From Bagarius yarrelli (taxonomy: Eukaryota; Chordata; Actinopteri; Siluriformes; Sisoridae), in the NCBI GenBank assembly GCA_005784505.1, contig VCAZ01000070.1:2498001-2562000 (forward strand): DNA of 64,000 nt. The letters run 5' to 3'. The position numbers were made by a program, and so were the translations under genes. Below the pieces are notes generated by a model. That model was not told the DNA's origin. It ran no database searches and saw only the letters and a program-made list of their open reading frames with translations. Positions 14,301-28,801 of this stretch are shown here, one piece after another. Every line of letters starts with the position of its first letter. Within the stretch, counting starts at the first letter, position 1.

Positions 14301-17300
14301 GATGATATCACAAATATTATACTATATATCACAATATCATGCCACCGTAAAAAAGACTACGAGTGCTGCTGCTCCAGTAAGCCAAAGTGGTAAACAGCCA
14401 CGGTTCTTCTTCATCATCATCATCATCATCTCCAGAGTAGCATTATCTCCACCTAATGTGTTGCCGTATGTAAAATTATGGCTATATAAGCCCTGTTTCG
14501 TGCAATAATTTTATTACTGCCTTAACAACTTCCCTTTTTTAACATATTAAAAATTTAGTTTTTCCCAATTTGAAGATACATCCCAATTTTTTTCTACAAT
14601 TTAGTTTAAAAAGCTGTACGTTTATTAACCCCACATTTATCCGTGTTGCAGCCACGCTGTAGGACATTTAGACACTGAATTCCGACGTTTTGCACGTTTG
14701 ATAAAACGATAAATCGGCACATTGATTTTCCGTCCCTAATTACTAATCGATAAAATTACTTTACAGCTTTACAATTTGTATATTATTAGTATACGATTTT
14801 AGAAGCTTGCATTTGCAAATCTTAATTCCTGAGAGACGCACTTTCAGCGTCAATCAAAACATTAATCTACAAAGTTATATCGGACTGGATATCTGTGTCA
14901 TTTTTCTAAATGGAATCTAGTCAGTAGGCTAGCCGCCACTACTGGGCCCCTGAGCAGGTCCTTGAACCTCAACTGCTCAGTAAGATGAAAAAAAAATGTG
15001 AGAAATGCATGTCACTCTGGATAAGGGTGTCTGCCAAATGCTAGAAATGTAAATACCAGGTTCAGTTATTACGTTAGCGAGTAGGTTCAACAGGACAAAA
15101 CTAGCCGTGTATAACTATAACGCTAATCCATGTTATGGGTTTTTTCCTAGCTTCCTCCAGGTTACATTAACACGAGGTTAGGTTATGTTAATATAGATGT
15201 CTGACCTGTGTTCCTTGTGCTCCAGCAGCTGGCAGTCTCTGCAGGTCAGCTTGTCACAGGTCTCACAAAAGAGCTTGAGCGCCTCTTGTTTGTGGATGGG
15301 ACAGAAGACCGTCCTCTGTCCCGATGTGCTCACTGATTCTGTAACACCAAAACATACAACTCAAACACAAACAAGGTTCAAAAATGACATCATTTTATTA
15401 ACATATACATGATTGCACACTACTACAAAATATGTTGAAAAATAATATATATATAATGATGACATAATGCAGACAGTGTGTGGAAATCTGACAAACTGCA
15501 CCTAATTAAGGCAGTGGTGGCTCAATAGGTTAAGGCTCTGGCTTGCTGGTTTAGACGATCGGTTGGGCCAACATTGCGTCCTTGAGCATGGCCCCTAACC
15601 CTGTTTGCTAAAGGGGCACCATATCGTTGACCCTGCGCACTGACCCCAACTCTACACGAGGTATGCGAAGAAAGAATGACAATGTGCAATAACGAATACG
15701 CGACAAAGTCTGACGTACTATAACTGCTGTCTAAATCTGATAACAGTATTAATAACTTTTCTCGGAGGAACTGGAGAAAGTACCTTGAAATCAGTTCGTA
15801 GTTTATAAAAAATGTATCTTCTATTTTAATGTATTATATGTGGTAATTAACAACATATAAACACTTTTCCACCGGGAAAACAAAATTGAGCATTAAGGCC
15901 CTGTGCAGTGTAAATGCAGCCAATGTTGCCACACAAATGATTTACATGTGGCATCTTCTATCCATCCATTCTCACAAGACCAGTCGGATGATATTTTATA
16001 TATATATTAAAAAGTACGCTTAGCATGCTTCAGCAGGTATGTCCTGACCGCTGATGTCCAGGGGTGCTCCGAAAACAGCGGGGCTCACGTAAGGAAATCT
16101 TTGAGGGCAAAGCGGCCTGTTAGACTGACGGTGTCATCCCACCCGGGAAGGAGCCCGCTCTCCTGTCTTGTAACATAGATCATAGTCTTAGATAGAGACT
16201 AGTTATCGTTGACTACCCAGAGCCCAGGCCAAGCAGCAGACCAACAGGCTAATCCGACGTCTGCAGCTGCACCAGAGTCGTCACTCAGGGTCCATAATAT
16301 TGGAGACTGGTCTGCTTTCCCGAGGCTATTACAATATAAATATAGAAAAACCCCCAAATTGCTTAGTACATTAATTAATATAGATATTTGTGTGTAACTC
16401 AGAGAAATGAAACACACATAGCCTGCCACCTCTGATCTGAAGCTAGGGGATTCGTTAAACATTAGATCCTCTTACTTCTAAAACGCTTATGGTTAATGAA
16501 AGGATCTAGAGATCTGGATTTTGACATTTTATGTTTAACAGAACCTGGATTAACCGGACGCAGTATGTAGCAGTAATATGAAGATAGTCCTCCAGCTTCA
16601 GCTACATACACCAGCCTCGCCCTAATGGTAGAGGTGGAGGGCGTCGCAGGTATTTATAATAATAATTAAACATCGTACAGAAACCTGGACGAATTTAATT
16701 TCTTGAAGCTCTCTACAGTAACCTACATCTGCAGAGACAAATAATAAAACAGAGCAATCAATTTTTCTAGTTCTTATTTAAGACCTCCAGTCCGTACTCC
16801 GAAATTTCTTAGTGAATTTGCAGATAGATTCCTGTCTAACCTGTGGTCCATCCGCTGCAGAAAGGGTTTCATTGCTGGAGACTTTAATGATTATTTGAAA
16901 CCGCGACGACACGCTGAGAACGCATTTAGTATCTACTAGACTCAGTGGAGAATCAGTGTTAATGGGACCACAATCTGAAAGCTGGTCCACCACGTTAGAT
17001 TTAATATATCTCTCGTTGAAGGAGAGGATAATGTATATATAGTTAAAACAAACTCCTCAGTGAGAAATTATTTCTGAGACCATCTTAATTCGTTTAAATG
17101 CGTCTACTAATAGTGCATATGTAGCCGCCACGCTACCGCTTTAAACGTTACATTTACTTCAAACTTCTGCTCAGAGCATTATTAATGTCTTCCAGATTGT
17201 CGTCGTCATTGGATCGCCGGCTGATCCAACAGACTCGAGCAGGCGACTGAAAATATAGATGCCGCATTACGCTCTACATTAGATAATGTGGGCTCCAGTT

Positions 17301-19610
17301 AAAAGAAAAATAATTAAAGATAAGAAACTCGCTCCATGGTATAATGAACACACGCTCTTTAAAACAGAGCGCCCGTAAACTAGGGAACGTAATGGCGCCC
17401 GATTGAACTAGATTGCTGGTTTACAGCAGCATGGAAAGAGGGAATTCTAGCTTATAAAAAAGCTCTTAGTGTAAATAGATCAACTATCTTTCTAACATTA
17501 TAAAGATAAAAAATAATCTAGATTCCATTCGATTTTAACGTGCAAAATAAGTAGGATAGGGGGGGGGGGGGTACTCAGAAACCTGCACCATTTAACTGCG
17601 GGCAAGCAGTGAGGATTTCATGAACTTCTTGATAATAAATTGCAAACAGTAGGAGAAAATAAACGTTTTATAAAACCCTGACCTTTCGATGATTCTGATG
17701 ACAACTACCGCATCAGGATCAGAAAATTAGAAAATTGTACGCTCGAAGAGAACAAACCTAATCACGCTCAATCTCGTACACAAACCGTCAACTGGTGTTA
17801 GATCCTATACCCACAACACACTTTCTTAAACAAATGTGAACCGGCCAGTATCAAGAAAACCCCTGTTGAAAATAGTTAATCTTCCTCTCAGCAGTGGTAT
17901 GTTCCTAAATCTTTACTTAGCAGTGATTATTAAACCTTTAATTAAGAAACCTGACTTGACCAAAATGAACTGTCAAACCTATTAGACCGATATCTAACCT
18001 TCCGTTTGTATCTAAAAAATTCTAGAGAAGTAGGTTGCGCACCAACTGGCTCATACTTACCAAAGAAAAATAACATACATGAACTTATCAATCAGGATTC
18101 AGGCCTACCACAGACACAGAGACGGCACTGGTCAAGTAGCTAATGACCTCTACTGGCATTCCGACAAGGTTGCTGTCTCATGCTTATATTACTTGGACCT
18201 TTAGGCGGCCCTCTTCGGACCACTACGATCACGATTATTCTTCTCCGCAGATTAGACAAAATTAGAGGAATTAAGGAACAGCTCTTGCGTGGCTCAGGTC
18301 CTATTAACGATCGTTACCATTGTAGATTAAATGGTGATTATTCTGCGTGCTACCTTGTAAGCAGGTGTTCCACAGGGCTCGGTTTTAGGCCACTTCTTTT
18401 CTTCTTTACATGCTGGGAAACATAATTCGTAAGCATGATATCAGTTTCCACTGTTACGTGAGACACCACAGTTATACGTCTCATCAAGGCCTGATGCGAT
18501 AAGGCCAGTTTAATAAAATGAGCAATGTGGGAAGGAATGTAGAGATGGGATTGCTTTGTGACTGCAATTCCTCTTGCTTAACGCTGACAAGACGGAGGTT
18601 CTGGTTCTAGGACCACAGGTAGCTGAAAGTAAGCTTCCTGATCACACCTTACCTAGACAGTCTTCTGTTTCACCAAGTGCAACAGTAAAAGATATGGGTG
18701 TGCTTTTAGACTCCAATCTCTCATTTGACGCCCATGTCGACAATCTTAGCAGGATAGCGTTTTATCATCTCAGAAATATCGCTAAAATAGAAATATCTGT
18801 CGCTTACTGATGACTGAAAATTAGTTCATGCGTATCACATCCAGGCTGGGATTACTGTAACGCTTTACTGTCTGGATGTTCAAACTAGGTGCATTAATAA
18901 AACTTCAGCTAGTCCAGAACGCAGCAGCGAGAGTCTCACTAAACTAAAGATACGAGCCACATCACGCCGGTCCGATCCGCACTGCCATGGCTCCCCGGAG
19001 CGACCGCATCGATTTTAAATACTACTGTTAACTTTATAAAGCTTAAGTGGTTCTCGAGCCCCGAATACTTAAGCGGACTCTGGGTCTTACGTTTCGCCAC
19101 GCCCTACTTCGATCAAAGGGATGCAGGGCTGCCTGTCAGTACAGCGTATATAAAAAACTACAGCAGGGGGCAGAGCCTTTTCATTAAAGGCCCCTGCTAT
19201 GGAATAACCTCCCTATGTATGTTCGGAAGCAGCAACAGTCTCAGTGTTTAAGTCCGGTTAACAAAATTTTACATCAAGCCTTTTGTTTGATTCCCTTAGA
19301 TAAAGGAGGCAGAAAACGTCCGGGGGGGGGGGGGGACTCATGGGTGTTGAGTATTATGGTGATCTGGTATGTTTAGATGCTGTCTTCCTCTCTCTTATTG
19401 ATCACGGTGTTGATGATGAGAGCGGCTGGTTGCTTAACATATCAGGGACCCCTTATGTCTGTGTTTTTCCCTCTGGTTCTCCTTTTAGTTATGCTGACCT
19501 AGTTAGTCTTGCCGGAGTCCATCCTTGCACTCTACATTATTCACTTAATCAATCCAAACCGTGTGATTACATTGTCACTTAACTGTTTTCCTTCTTTTGA
19601 CTTCCTTTCA

Positions 19611-19679
<69 letters not shown>

Positions 19680-22600
19680 TAGCTACATACGCCACAACGG
19701 AGCTGCCGGTGATCCCAGTCCCCACCACCGGCCCGTCCTGTGGGTCCCTTCCCTGTGACCTGCCCAGCGGATGATGCATCACCGGGCGATCTAGGACGAC
19801 CCACTTCGCCATAAAAGACGTTTCGGCTGTCTCTAAGGAACTAATGATTACAGGTGTTACACACCACACATGTAAACCTCATGATCCTGCATACTGTTTC
19901 ACCCAAATTGGGGATGGGTTCCCTGCTGAGTCTGGTTCCTTCTCAAGGTTTTTCCTAAATCCTCTATTAGGGAGTTTTTCCTTGCCACCGTCGCCGGCTT
20001 GTATCAGGGACGAAATGATTTGTTTATTCTTGTTTTATAATTTCTTCAATTGTAAAGCTGATTTGTGCCCAATCCCATGTGAAAAGACGCTGTATACAAA
20101 ATAAAACGAATTTGAATTGAATTAAGAGCAAGATATGTAATCGGACAGATGAGCTGTCTGGCTACAGTGAGAAACAAAGCTGTCACATGCCCATTTCTCC
20201 ACACAAACAGTTCACAGGATTAAGGCAATAACTCTTTATAACTGAAATATCGCTACTAAGTGAGGTATGGCAGGGTGAGCAATAGGTTATCTGATTATGT
20301 ACAGATCATTAATAATTCTAATTATGCAAGTGGGTCGGTTTTAAAGGTTGCAAAAATGCAAGAACGTGCAAAAAAAAATCCTGAGAATTGGAATCTCGGC
20401 TGTGCTGGGGGCGGGAGATAAAATGCCAGCTGCATTAATGATCAAATCGCTAATGCGAAATCGCAGTCTAACACCGCAGTAGTCTTAGCTTTTAACACAA
20501 CACAAGTCTAAAAATCTTCCAAGCTTGGTTCCCTCTCAGTCACTCCTGAGTGTCCATATGGTTTAAGTCCCTTCAGATCTGTTCGATTGCGGCCAGGAGA
20601 CAGACTCGCTTGAAACTCTGCCTGTCGCCATAGCAACTCATTGCCGTCTCTATGCAGACGGAACAAGGCCAAAACTAGCAAATATTCAAGTGAGTTAGGC
20701 ACTTATCGTTTCGATAGTTACCGCCAGAACCAGCAGCTCAGGGGCAGCCTATTACCCAACACTGGTCAATAACAATGGTAATGAAATCACAATAGGACCA
20801 GCATCCAACCAACAATGAACAGACTTTACGTTCCTACCCAGTTGTGGTTTAGCTTCGAACGAGGATAATTAGTGGCGCCTATTCTACAACATATGGGGGG
20901 GGGGGGGGGGGGCGCATATTGCGCCACTAATAAGAAACTTTTTGTAAGGAAATACCACATAAGAAATATAGAAAACCTCACCGGCAAGGGTACAAAACTT
21001 TTTGATCAACAGTGATATCAGGAAAGAACGAGAATTTTAGTTAGACACAAGAATATAATCAGCTTCGTTCCTTCTTTAATTCGTCTGGCAGGTCGCATGC
21101 TCTTGCAGCACGATTGGCTGTAGGTTTACCCGACATTTTAAGTATCAAAAGTACACACTGAATTACTAGGGCTGTGTAAAAATATCGACAGAACCAACTA
21201 TCACAATTTTCTTTTTCTTTGATACTGAAATTATGTTTTAAAATTGATTTACGTTGATATTTTATTAAAAAGCCGCAGTGCGTGTTCAACAAGGTCCTCC
21301 TCCTGTCCTGTAGTTATCGCCGACTCATGCGGCCATGGTCTCAGAAACAAGCATGGCAGAAAATCACGTGCATCTCCGACGTTATATTTTAGCTATTTTC
21401 GTTATATTGCAATTGTGATATATAGAGTGTGACTCGTGTATCGAGAATATTTCAGAACATGCTTAGATTGAATAAAAGTACTGTGTTTATAGAACTTGTG
21501 TAACTTTGATGCAGTTCTAGCAAAAGGACATTTAAATGAGCAACGTCTGGGCGGAAAAACTTGCAGCCTAGGGTGAAAATCCTACCTTGAGACACTTCCT
21601 CTTTTTTACGTATCGTATGATCCTTGGTGAATTTTACTCTCTGGTGTGCTTCGATGCACGTCTTGCACAGCCATTCGCCACACTCCACACAGAAACCGAT
21701 GGCGCTGGCGTTGTCTTCACAGCTGGTGCATACCTGCAGGAACAAAATCAGCGCACATGTACACTCCAAAGATCACACTATGATCATATGTTCACTCAAA
21801 AGAAATGAAAAGTAAAGACAACAACACGAATGTTCAAGTGTTTCTGACAGAATGAAACCCTGCGTTATAAGCATTCTATAAACACAGCTTTTAACCCCGG
21901 GTACAGAGTTTTTTTTACCCAGGGTTACAGAACACTTGGGTTGCAAAATTTCAGGATTATTCGAGGCGGGAAACTTTCCATGGGCATTAACAGGAATATG
22001 CAAAAGTGCCGCTTTGCCTATAACAGAACTTTAATGTAGTTGAAGCGAAACATCTTGCGGCATAATCTCGCACACGCCACGAAGACACGCCTCCATTGCA
22101 CTGTGATCACTCCATACGTTTACTTAAATTACAAAACCTTACAGAATGTATATTAAAGCTTATTGACTGGTGTGTAAGCTTTTGTGCAACAGAATTACAC
22201 TATTGTAAAAAATAAATAAATAAAAATACACTAACTAAACCGTTGGGTAAAATATTAAATGTCTAAAACAGATAAAATGCAAAATCACCACACCCACATC
22301 TAAAATGATCATTTTTGTCTAATTAGAACTACAATCCACTCAAAATCACCACACCCATCTCAAAATCATCTGGTGGTGATTTTTTTTTAATTGCAATATA
22401 TAAAATATCACAATGAATTTTCCCCCAATATCGGCAACCCTATAAAACGTGCTCAGAATTTCTTTTGGTAACCATGAACTATGGTGTCGAACATGTAGGG
22501 GTCCATCTTGTTGTGTTAGAACGATACAGCTTGTGACCAAGCACAGATAATCGGAAATCAAAATGTGTGTTTATATCACATGCTTTGTACAGTCACAACT

Positions 22601-25600
22601 AGGCGGGTGTTGTGTAAACAGTCGATGCAGCGTTTAAACAGGGGGGGAAAGAAAAAAAAATCAGGGGGAGGAAAAGTGTCAATTGGAGTAAAGCCAGGTT
22701 CTTTTCCGGCTACGAAAGTATGTGGTAGACAAACTAGCAATAAGCTGTCTATGAGTTGAAGGATTTGACGTCTGTGTAATTACATTAACTTTTTGCACCA
22801 CAAACCGCCAAGATTGGGTGGAAAGATCACGGCTTCAGAAGCTATTTAAACATTTATATGATGTAGTTATTCCATCATAAACCAGACGCGCGAGATTTCG
22901 TTTACCCGGGGGTTACAAGTACCAGGGTAAGTATTGTAAAATGCCCCCTAGTGGTACATTGTAAGAGGCTGGTTCTCTCACTGCGTGATTTTTTGTTGAT
23001 GTGTGGAGGCTCGTCGTGTCCTCACAAGTAATTGTACACATGTCGATCTGTTGTACTCCTGGGAGCACACGTAACGCATGACGTCACTAGTGTTGGGGTA
23101 GAAAAACAAGAACTGTAAGAGACGCAAAGCATGACACCTCAGAGAAAATAAGCTTGCTCTCTGATCTTTTTAGGGCAAGTACATTTCGTTATAATTTTAT
23201 TTCAACCCTAAAGTGTTTTCCAAACCATATCAATATAATATTTATTTATTTATGTATTTATTTGGAGGGGGGAGGGGTTAAATTTCTTGAACACATCCAA
23301 ACAAAGGAAAACAATAAAAGAGATCAGTAACAGTCACAGCAAAAAAATAGCTTACCATAAAATTCTGTATCAAAATAACACTAACAGCACATTTGCTATG
23401 CAAAACATGGACGACTAAGGATAAAATCAAGCAAACAATAATGGAAATTTTTATACAAAGTTTGAACAAATTAGCTAATGGAAGGCTGCTGTTCCTGAAG
23501 ACAACGACATGGAAGTAGTTTGGAAATTGTGTTCGCGATACGTTTCAACACACAAACTGTGACATCATCCAAAAGCTTGCATGCCAAAACAAGCGTTGCC
23601 GTGACCGCCAAACTCAAGAGGAATTAGTTAGATTAGAGTCAACTTTATGTCATTGGCAAGGTATGTCAGAGCCAATGAAATGCAGTTAGCATCTAACCAG
23701 AAGGCATAAGTGGCTTATTTACAGAAATTATCAGGTAATAAATAGGGGTATGGGGTTGATAGTACAGAGGTGGGGGTAAATAATGTAAGAGGTATATGGA
23801 TAGAGTATAGAGGTGTAACAATAGATAGTTATAGATGCAGAATTACCAACCCCTTCTGTGTTGCATTTCTAAACCTGTCAATCAGTGTCGGGGGCGGGAC
23901 TATAACATGGGGTTTGGATTAAGAGTGACATCACTCACAGTCAACGGCCAAGCGAGAAATGCTATTAATATTTGCAGACATGACATAAATTGTTATACAT
24001 GTTGTTACAAAATAAAGCTTATTAAGAAAAAGAAATATAAGAAGGGCTGTCACGATTATCAAATTTGGGGAACGATTAACTGTCAAAGAAATAATTGCGA
24101 TTATGGAATTATTGCATGTTTTCAGCGACTGTTTGTTTCGAGGCTTGACAATCAATTGTTTGTGGATAAACATCTAAGCATTTAGAAAAAGAACTCACGC
24201 ATGCTGCACCCATATCGCACCAATTTGCGTCTATGAACGGTCTACTGTAAATATTTATATAGATAAATAGTATTTAAGGAATCCATTTTTGCGTCCTGTC
24301 AGTGGTGTTTATCTGTTTAGCAGCATACGAATTTGCTCATACTCCATCCTGTTGCATTATGGGTCGTTAACATGAGCCAAGCTGGTGATGGAGTGTTATT
24401 AAAGTGTGCTTGGAATGTCAGAAAACCAAACGCCCGACTTTCAAAGCCACGCCACTTCACTCACTTATCTGATTAAAAGAAGGGTTCTGCAGGTTCTACA
24501 GCTTCCTTTGTGGAATAATAAAAATGCGCAATAATTGCGGTTGGAGTCAACGTCGAGGTTAGGTCGAATAATTGCGATTATACGATGAAGTAATAATGTG
24601 ACCGTCGTGAATATAAAACATTAATTGTGTCAAATGTGCAATGATCTCTACCTCGTAGGTAATCGGTGGAGGACGTTTCGATGCTCGTGCAGCTAAGGTT
24701 AATGACGGTTCAAACTCTACAGACTTCCTCCCACTTGGAACAAAAGTAATGTATTTACTAACCCCAGTAAAGTGACAGAAATGCCTTAATATTCTAATAA
24801 TTAACTATTTAAAAACTGATAAGACTAGTCTGTATTATACCTCTATACTAAAAGATGAAGTTTCACAGGGATATAAGTGTGGCTGATTCATAAGGCTACT
24901 TAACCCCCGTTTCTACACACAGTTATCTAGATACTCCAAGCAGCCAAGCAAGTGGACACACAATTATGGACCAATTAAGGTCCATTAAGGACGTCCTGGT
25001 CTTTAATTTGTTCTGTCACTCACAAAAAGCCTGTCAGCCACCTCACTATGCGTAGTAAAGACCACATTACTTCTGTTCCCAGAGGAAATCTGTAGACCAT
25101 TAACCGTCATCAACCTTTTGCGCGAGCATCATGAGGTCCTCCACCGATTTTCTACGCTGTTCAAATCGTCCGGCACAATTAATTAGTTCCATAATTTACA
25201 TAACAGATTTAAAAGAATGGCAGCAAATATTAATGTTATTTTCCCTCTCAAGCTTTATTATCATTTTAACCATTTAAGCAGATGCAGTACAAAGTGAAAG
25301 GGAACTATTTTTCTCCAAGATCATGATGCTACATAACACACAGTATTACACAGAACAACAAAGAGCTACACAATAGGAGAACAAAAAGAGCTACGGCGAG
25401 AGAATAAGGTCCTAGCAACATAAAGTGAATGTGTACAAACAGAGCTAGACAAACAGTGCAAATAAACAATACAAACGTTACTGCAGGCAGTACAAACAGA
25501 CAAAACATGAACGAAACACCCTGAGTACATTCAATAGCACCGACCACATTTTAAAGTAATGTGCAGATTAAGGAGACTGTGAGTGACGACGGCCGTCTAT

Positions 25601-28600
25601 GTGAGTGACGTACACCCGAACACAAATACGCATACTCGTATGTCCGCCCTGACACTGATTGAAGGTTTCAGGAAAGGCATTTGCAAACTGCGCTTATGAT
25701 GTCAATTATGCGCCGGATAAAAACGAATTATAAATACAACTTGAAAGTCCTTTCCAAAATCGTCTAACAAACATTAACTAGGAGAAAATACTTTATTACT
25801 AATTATTTTTTTATTCCCAGTGTGCTTCCAACAAGTGCACAGACATTACATTAATCTTTCTTATAAAAAGTAATTACATTTTTTTTTTTACTCTAATCTA
25901 GCTTTAAAATCAGATTACGACTGCGATATGACCCCCCCCCCCACTCTCATTCATCACTCCCCGCTTGAATAGCCTCATTGACATGAATCATTCAATTACC
26001 CCCTATCAGCCTGCTGCAGCCAGAACCGGTATGAGCTGGTTGAGCCAGTTGAGCTGCCACATACTGCAACAGCCAGTTCCCTCTAATCCCGGTTGGGAAA
26101 TGCCAATGATGATTGGCTGTTGATACAGTTGAAGTGAACACAGAGAGGTGGTAGACAGTGTCCACTGCACAGGATTTAGTCAGAGGCTTCATTAACACCA
26201 CTCATATCTGCGCCATGAAACACCTCACACAGAAAAGTGCTCAGAGGAGCGATAATCACCACAGCAGAGTGACTATTGAGATTACGAAAATAAACGGCAG
26301 TCCAGGAGGAGCCAAACATTCCAGTGTCCAGCGGACTGTTAAAATCAAGGCCTTGAAACAATCGATTTAAAACGAACCAGCCACAGCACTATTTCTCTTC
26401 ATACGATTAAGAAAACTCCACACTGGTGCCGAAGCCCAATCGGGATTCGAACTGTGCTTTTTAAAGCCGTTTTTAAAAGCCGTCAGAGTAACAAAGACAG
26501 ATTACCAAAAACACTTCAATGTCACTTCATTAGTAGTCGACGGAAGAGACTAACGCGCTCTCTCATCAGATCGTCAAAAAAAAATCCAAGTCTAACTAGA
26601 AAATAGCATGAGGTGAGAAAGAAACAGTGTGGATATGAGGGAATAAGAAGCAGTGGCAACCGCAGAGTTTAACCAATCGCCAACCAGTCGACAAAACAAT
26701 AGGGGATTTATTAAGAAAAAAAGTGAGATTCAGGTGATGTAGCGGGTTGTGCTTCCTTTCATTGCAAATGTGAGCGGTCAGGTCCGACTGGCGGTCCTTG
26801 GCACGCAGCACAGATCAGCACCAGACCCAGTGGCAAGTGTGACACAGTTACACTCCAATGTTGGAAAGGCTTCTCTCTAACCGTTATAACTTTCCTCAAT
26901 ATGGCAGGACTAACAGAGCACTGAACGCACGTACGCCTAGAACACGTACGCCAAGAATACCGTGTAGTATGTAATCATTTGCAAAATAATGTGCGCACAC
27001 ACAAGCTGTAGATCATCTGAATGGCACAGTGACATCATATGTCACTGTCCAGAAGAACAAAAACCTGATACAAATGAGCTAATGAGGATTCATTCATTCA
27101 TTATTCACACCGGAGAAAACCTGCACCAGCGCAAGGAGGACCTGACAGAAACCTGAGATCAGGATCGATCAGTAGGGCCCGAGGGTTTATATTTACGGGC
27201 GGTAGTATAGTAACAGGAGGTACATTAATAGCCGAAAACATGTAAACATCGAGTTTATAACCAGTAAACACTAAAACCACAAAATCATGACTAGGGTTGA
27301 AAAATTCTGGGAATTCTGTTCAATTAATGAATAAATGAAAATAAGGGAAAATGAACAGGAATTTATGGAAATATTTGCAAAATAGCAAGTAAGCTTACAC
27401 CAGGAAATTAAATATAGTTGGAAAAAAAAGACGTCAAGCTTTGTAAACAACACGATTTTAGTTGAATTTCTATTGTCAAAAAGTTCATCTTGGTCAATAT
27501 TTGGATTGCTGCAATAGTAGGTTCTACCAGTTTAAGCCGCAACGGTTATGTCTTTGCCCACTGTGGTCCCACCCCCACCGCCTTTTAGGGTTTTTTTCCC
27601 CCAAGTATGATTTTTTAAATAAACACTTAAGCATTTTTTGAAAATAGAGAACAGACACAACAAATTAAAAAACAAGACAAAAAGTTACATCACATCACAG
27701 ATCAGCAGCAGGAGGAGTCAAATTTCATGTGTCGATTTTTCCTGTTTAGCAGTCCTGCGGTCAAGTAATTGCGGTAATTCCAAAGCGGAAAGTGAAAGAG
27801 TTTCAAAAGGATTAAAAAGCGAAAGAAAGCCAGGACAAGAGGCAAACTCCAACAAACAACCCTCACGGCAATATCACCGGTATGTCAAATGTCGATTAAA
27901 TAGCGAGAAAATTCCCACACCCGAAAATTCCCAAGATAAAGTTCCCTTAAAAAGTTTTACGCCTTTTGCACCCCTAATCATAACACAAAACTGAATACAA
28001 AATATAACCACTTCTACCACCTAGAAAGACCTGCAGACATTCTGTACGTATGACGAGATCAAGCGCAAACATTAGCACCTGCTCACAAAAGCAAACCAAA
28101 CACCAACTTTATCGGTCGTTAGTATTAAGCGCCTCGGTGCTTGACGCGTTCAGTATTGTATTCTGTTCAACGTTATGCTATAAAATTTACATCTTTTTTT
28201 CACCACAAGACGCGCGTCAGTGTGATTTCTCCAACACAAACACTAGTGATTTCTCCAGCTGCATATCGGAAAAAAAATTTTAGTCGCAGTAACAGGAATT
28301 TTTAGGGCTGGAAACTTTCCATGGGAATTAATAGTAATAAATATGAATTATGGGAACTTTATAAAATTGCAGGTTAGCCTATAATAAGGAAACTAAACAG
28401 GGTAGTTGAACAAAAAAAAAAACTGCTCCGCCTAATTTCCCTAGTTTAAAACCACCAGGAAAACTAAATGTAGTTGACAAAAAAAAACGCAGATAATTAT
28501 AGTTTGTAAAACCACCAGATTTGAATGCAATTTCTACGCTGCACGGGGAAATGATGGCCACGCCTTCACTATGCCACTTGGTGTTGCCTTTTAAGTAAAT

Positions 28601-28768
28601 GACCAAATATATCCCATAATTAATATTTATAACTTACTTGTGCTGTGTGTGAGCTATCGTGCAGGAAATTATACCATTAAACACATCTATATATCTATCG
28701 ATATATACATATAAAAATATGGGGTTAGGGTAAAGTTATGATTTTTTACAAAATATTTGTTGTTTTAT

Positions 28769-28801
<33 letters not shown>

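Larger units (their letters stand above)
16020..20125 (+). mobile_element. degenerate L2-type LINE, antisense to trim33
   Basis: Plus-strand order fits an L2-like non-LTR retrotransposon. Endonuclease remnants at about 16,480-16,700 (VNERIxRDLDFDI, SYIHQPRPNGRGGG). Reverse transcriptase remnants from about 17,905 (VIIKPLIKKPDL), TETALVK near 18,120, AGVPQGSVLG at 18,361-18,390, IIRKHDISFHCY near 18,430, NADKTEVLVLGP at 18,577 and VLLDSNLSFDAHVDNLSR at 18,700-18,753, then LLWNNLP near 19,205. The FADD/YADD catalytic box is destroyed and many stops and frameshifts are present. The 3-prime end carries the usual fish text 'gggagtttttccttgccacc' and ends 'gaatttgaattgaatta'. A dead copy; the left boundary is approximate. 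Confidence 0.8.
15339..21585. other. trim33 intron 3 (6.2 kb)
   Basis: Largely transposon: family B SINE (15509-15700), L2-type LINE (about 16,020-20,125), then a G-tract hairpin (20,868-20,931) and an AGGGCTGTGT element (21,167-21,440). 20,126-20,860 shows nothing I recognise. Confidence 0.65.

Noticed and set aside
27638..27994. 118-codon plus-strand open frame
   Set aside because: Lys/Ser-rich random frame inside trim33 intron 1; no motif or splice support.
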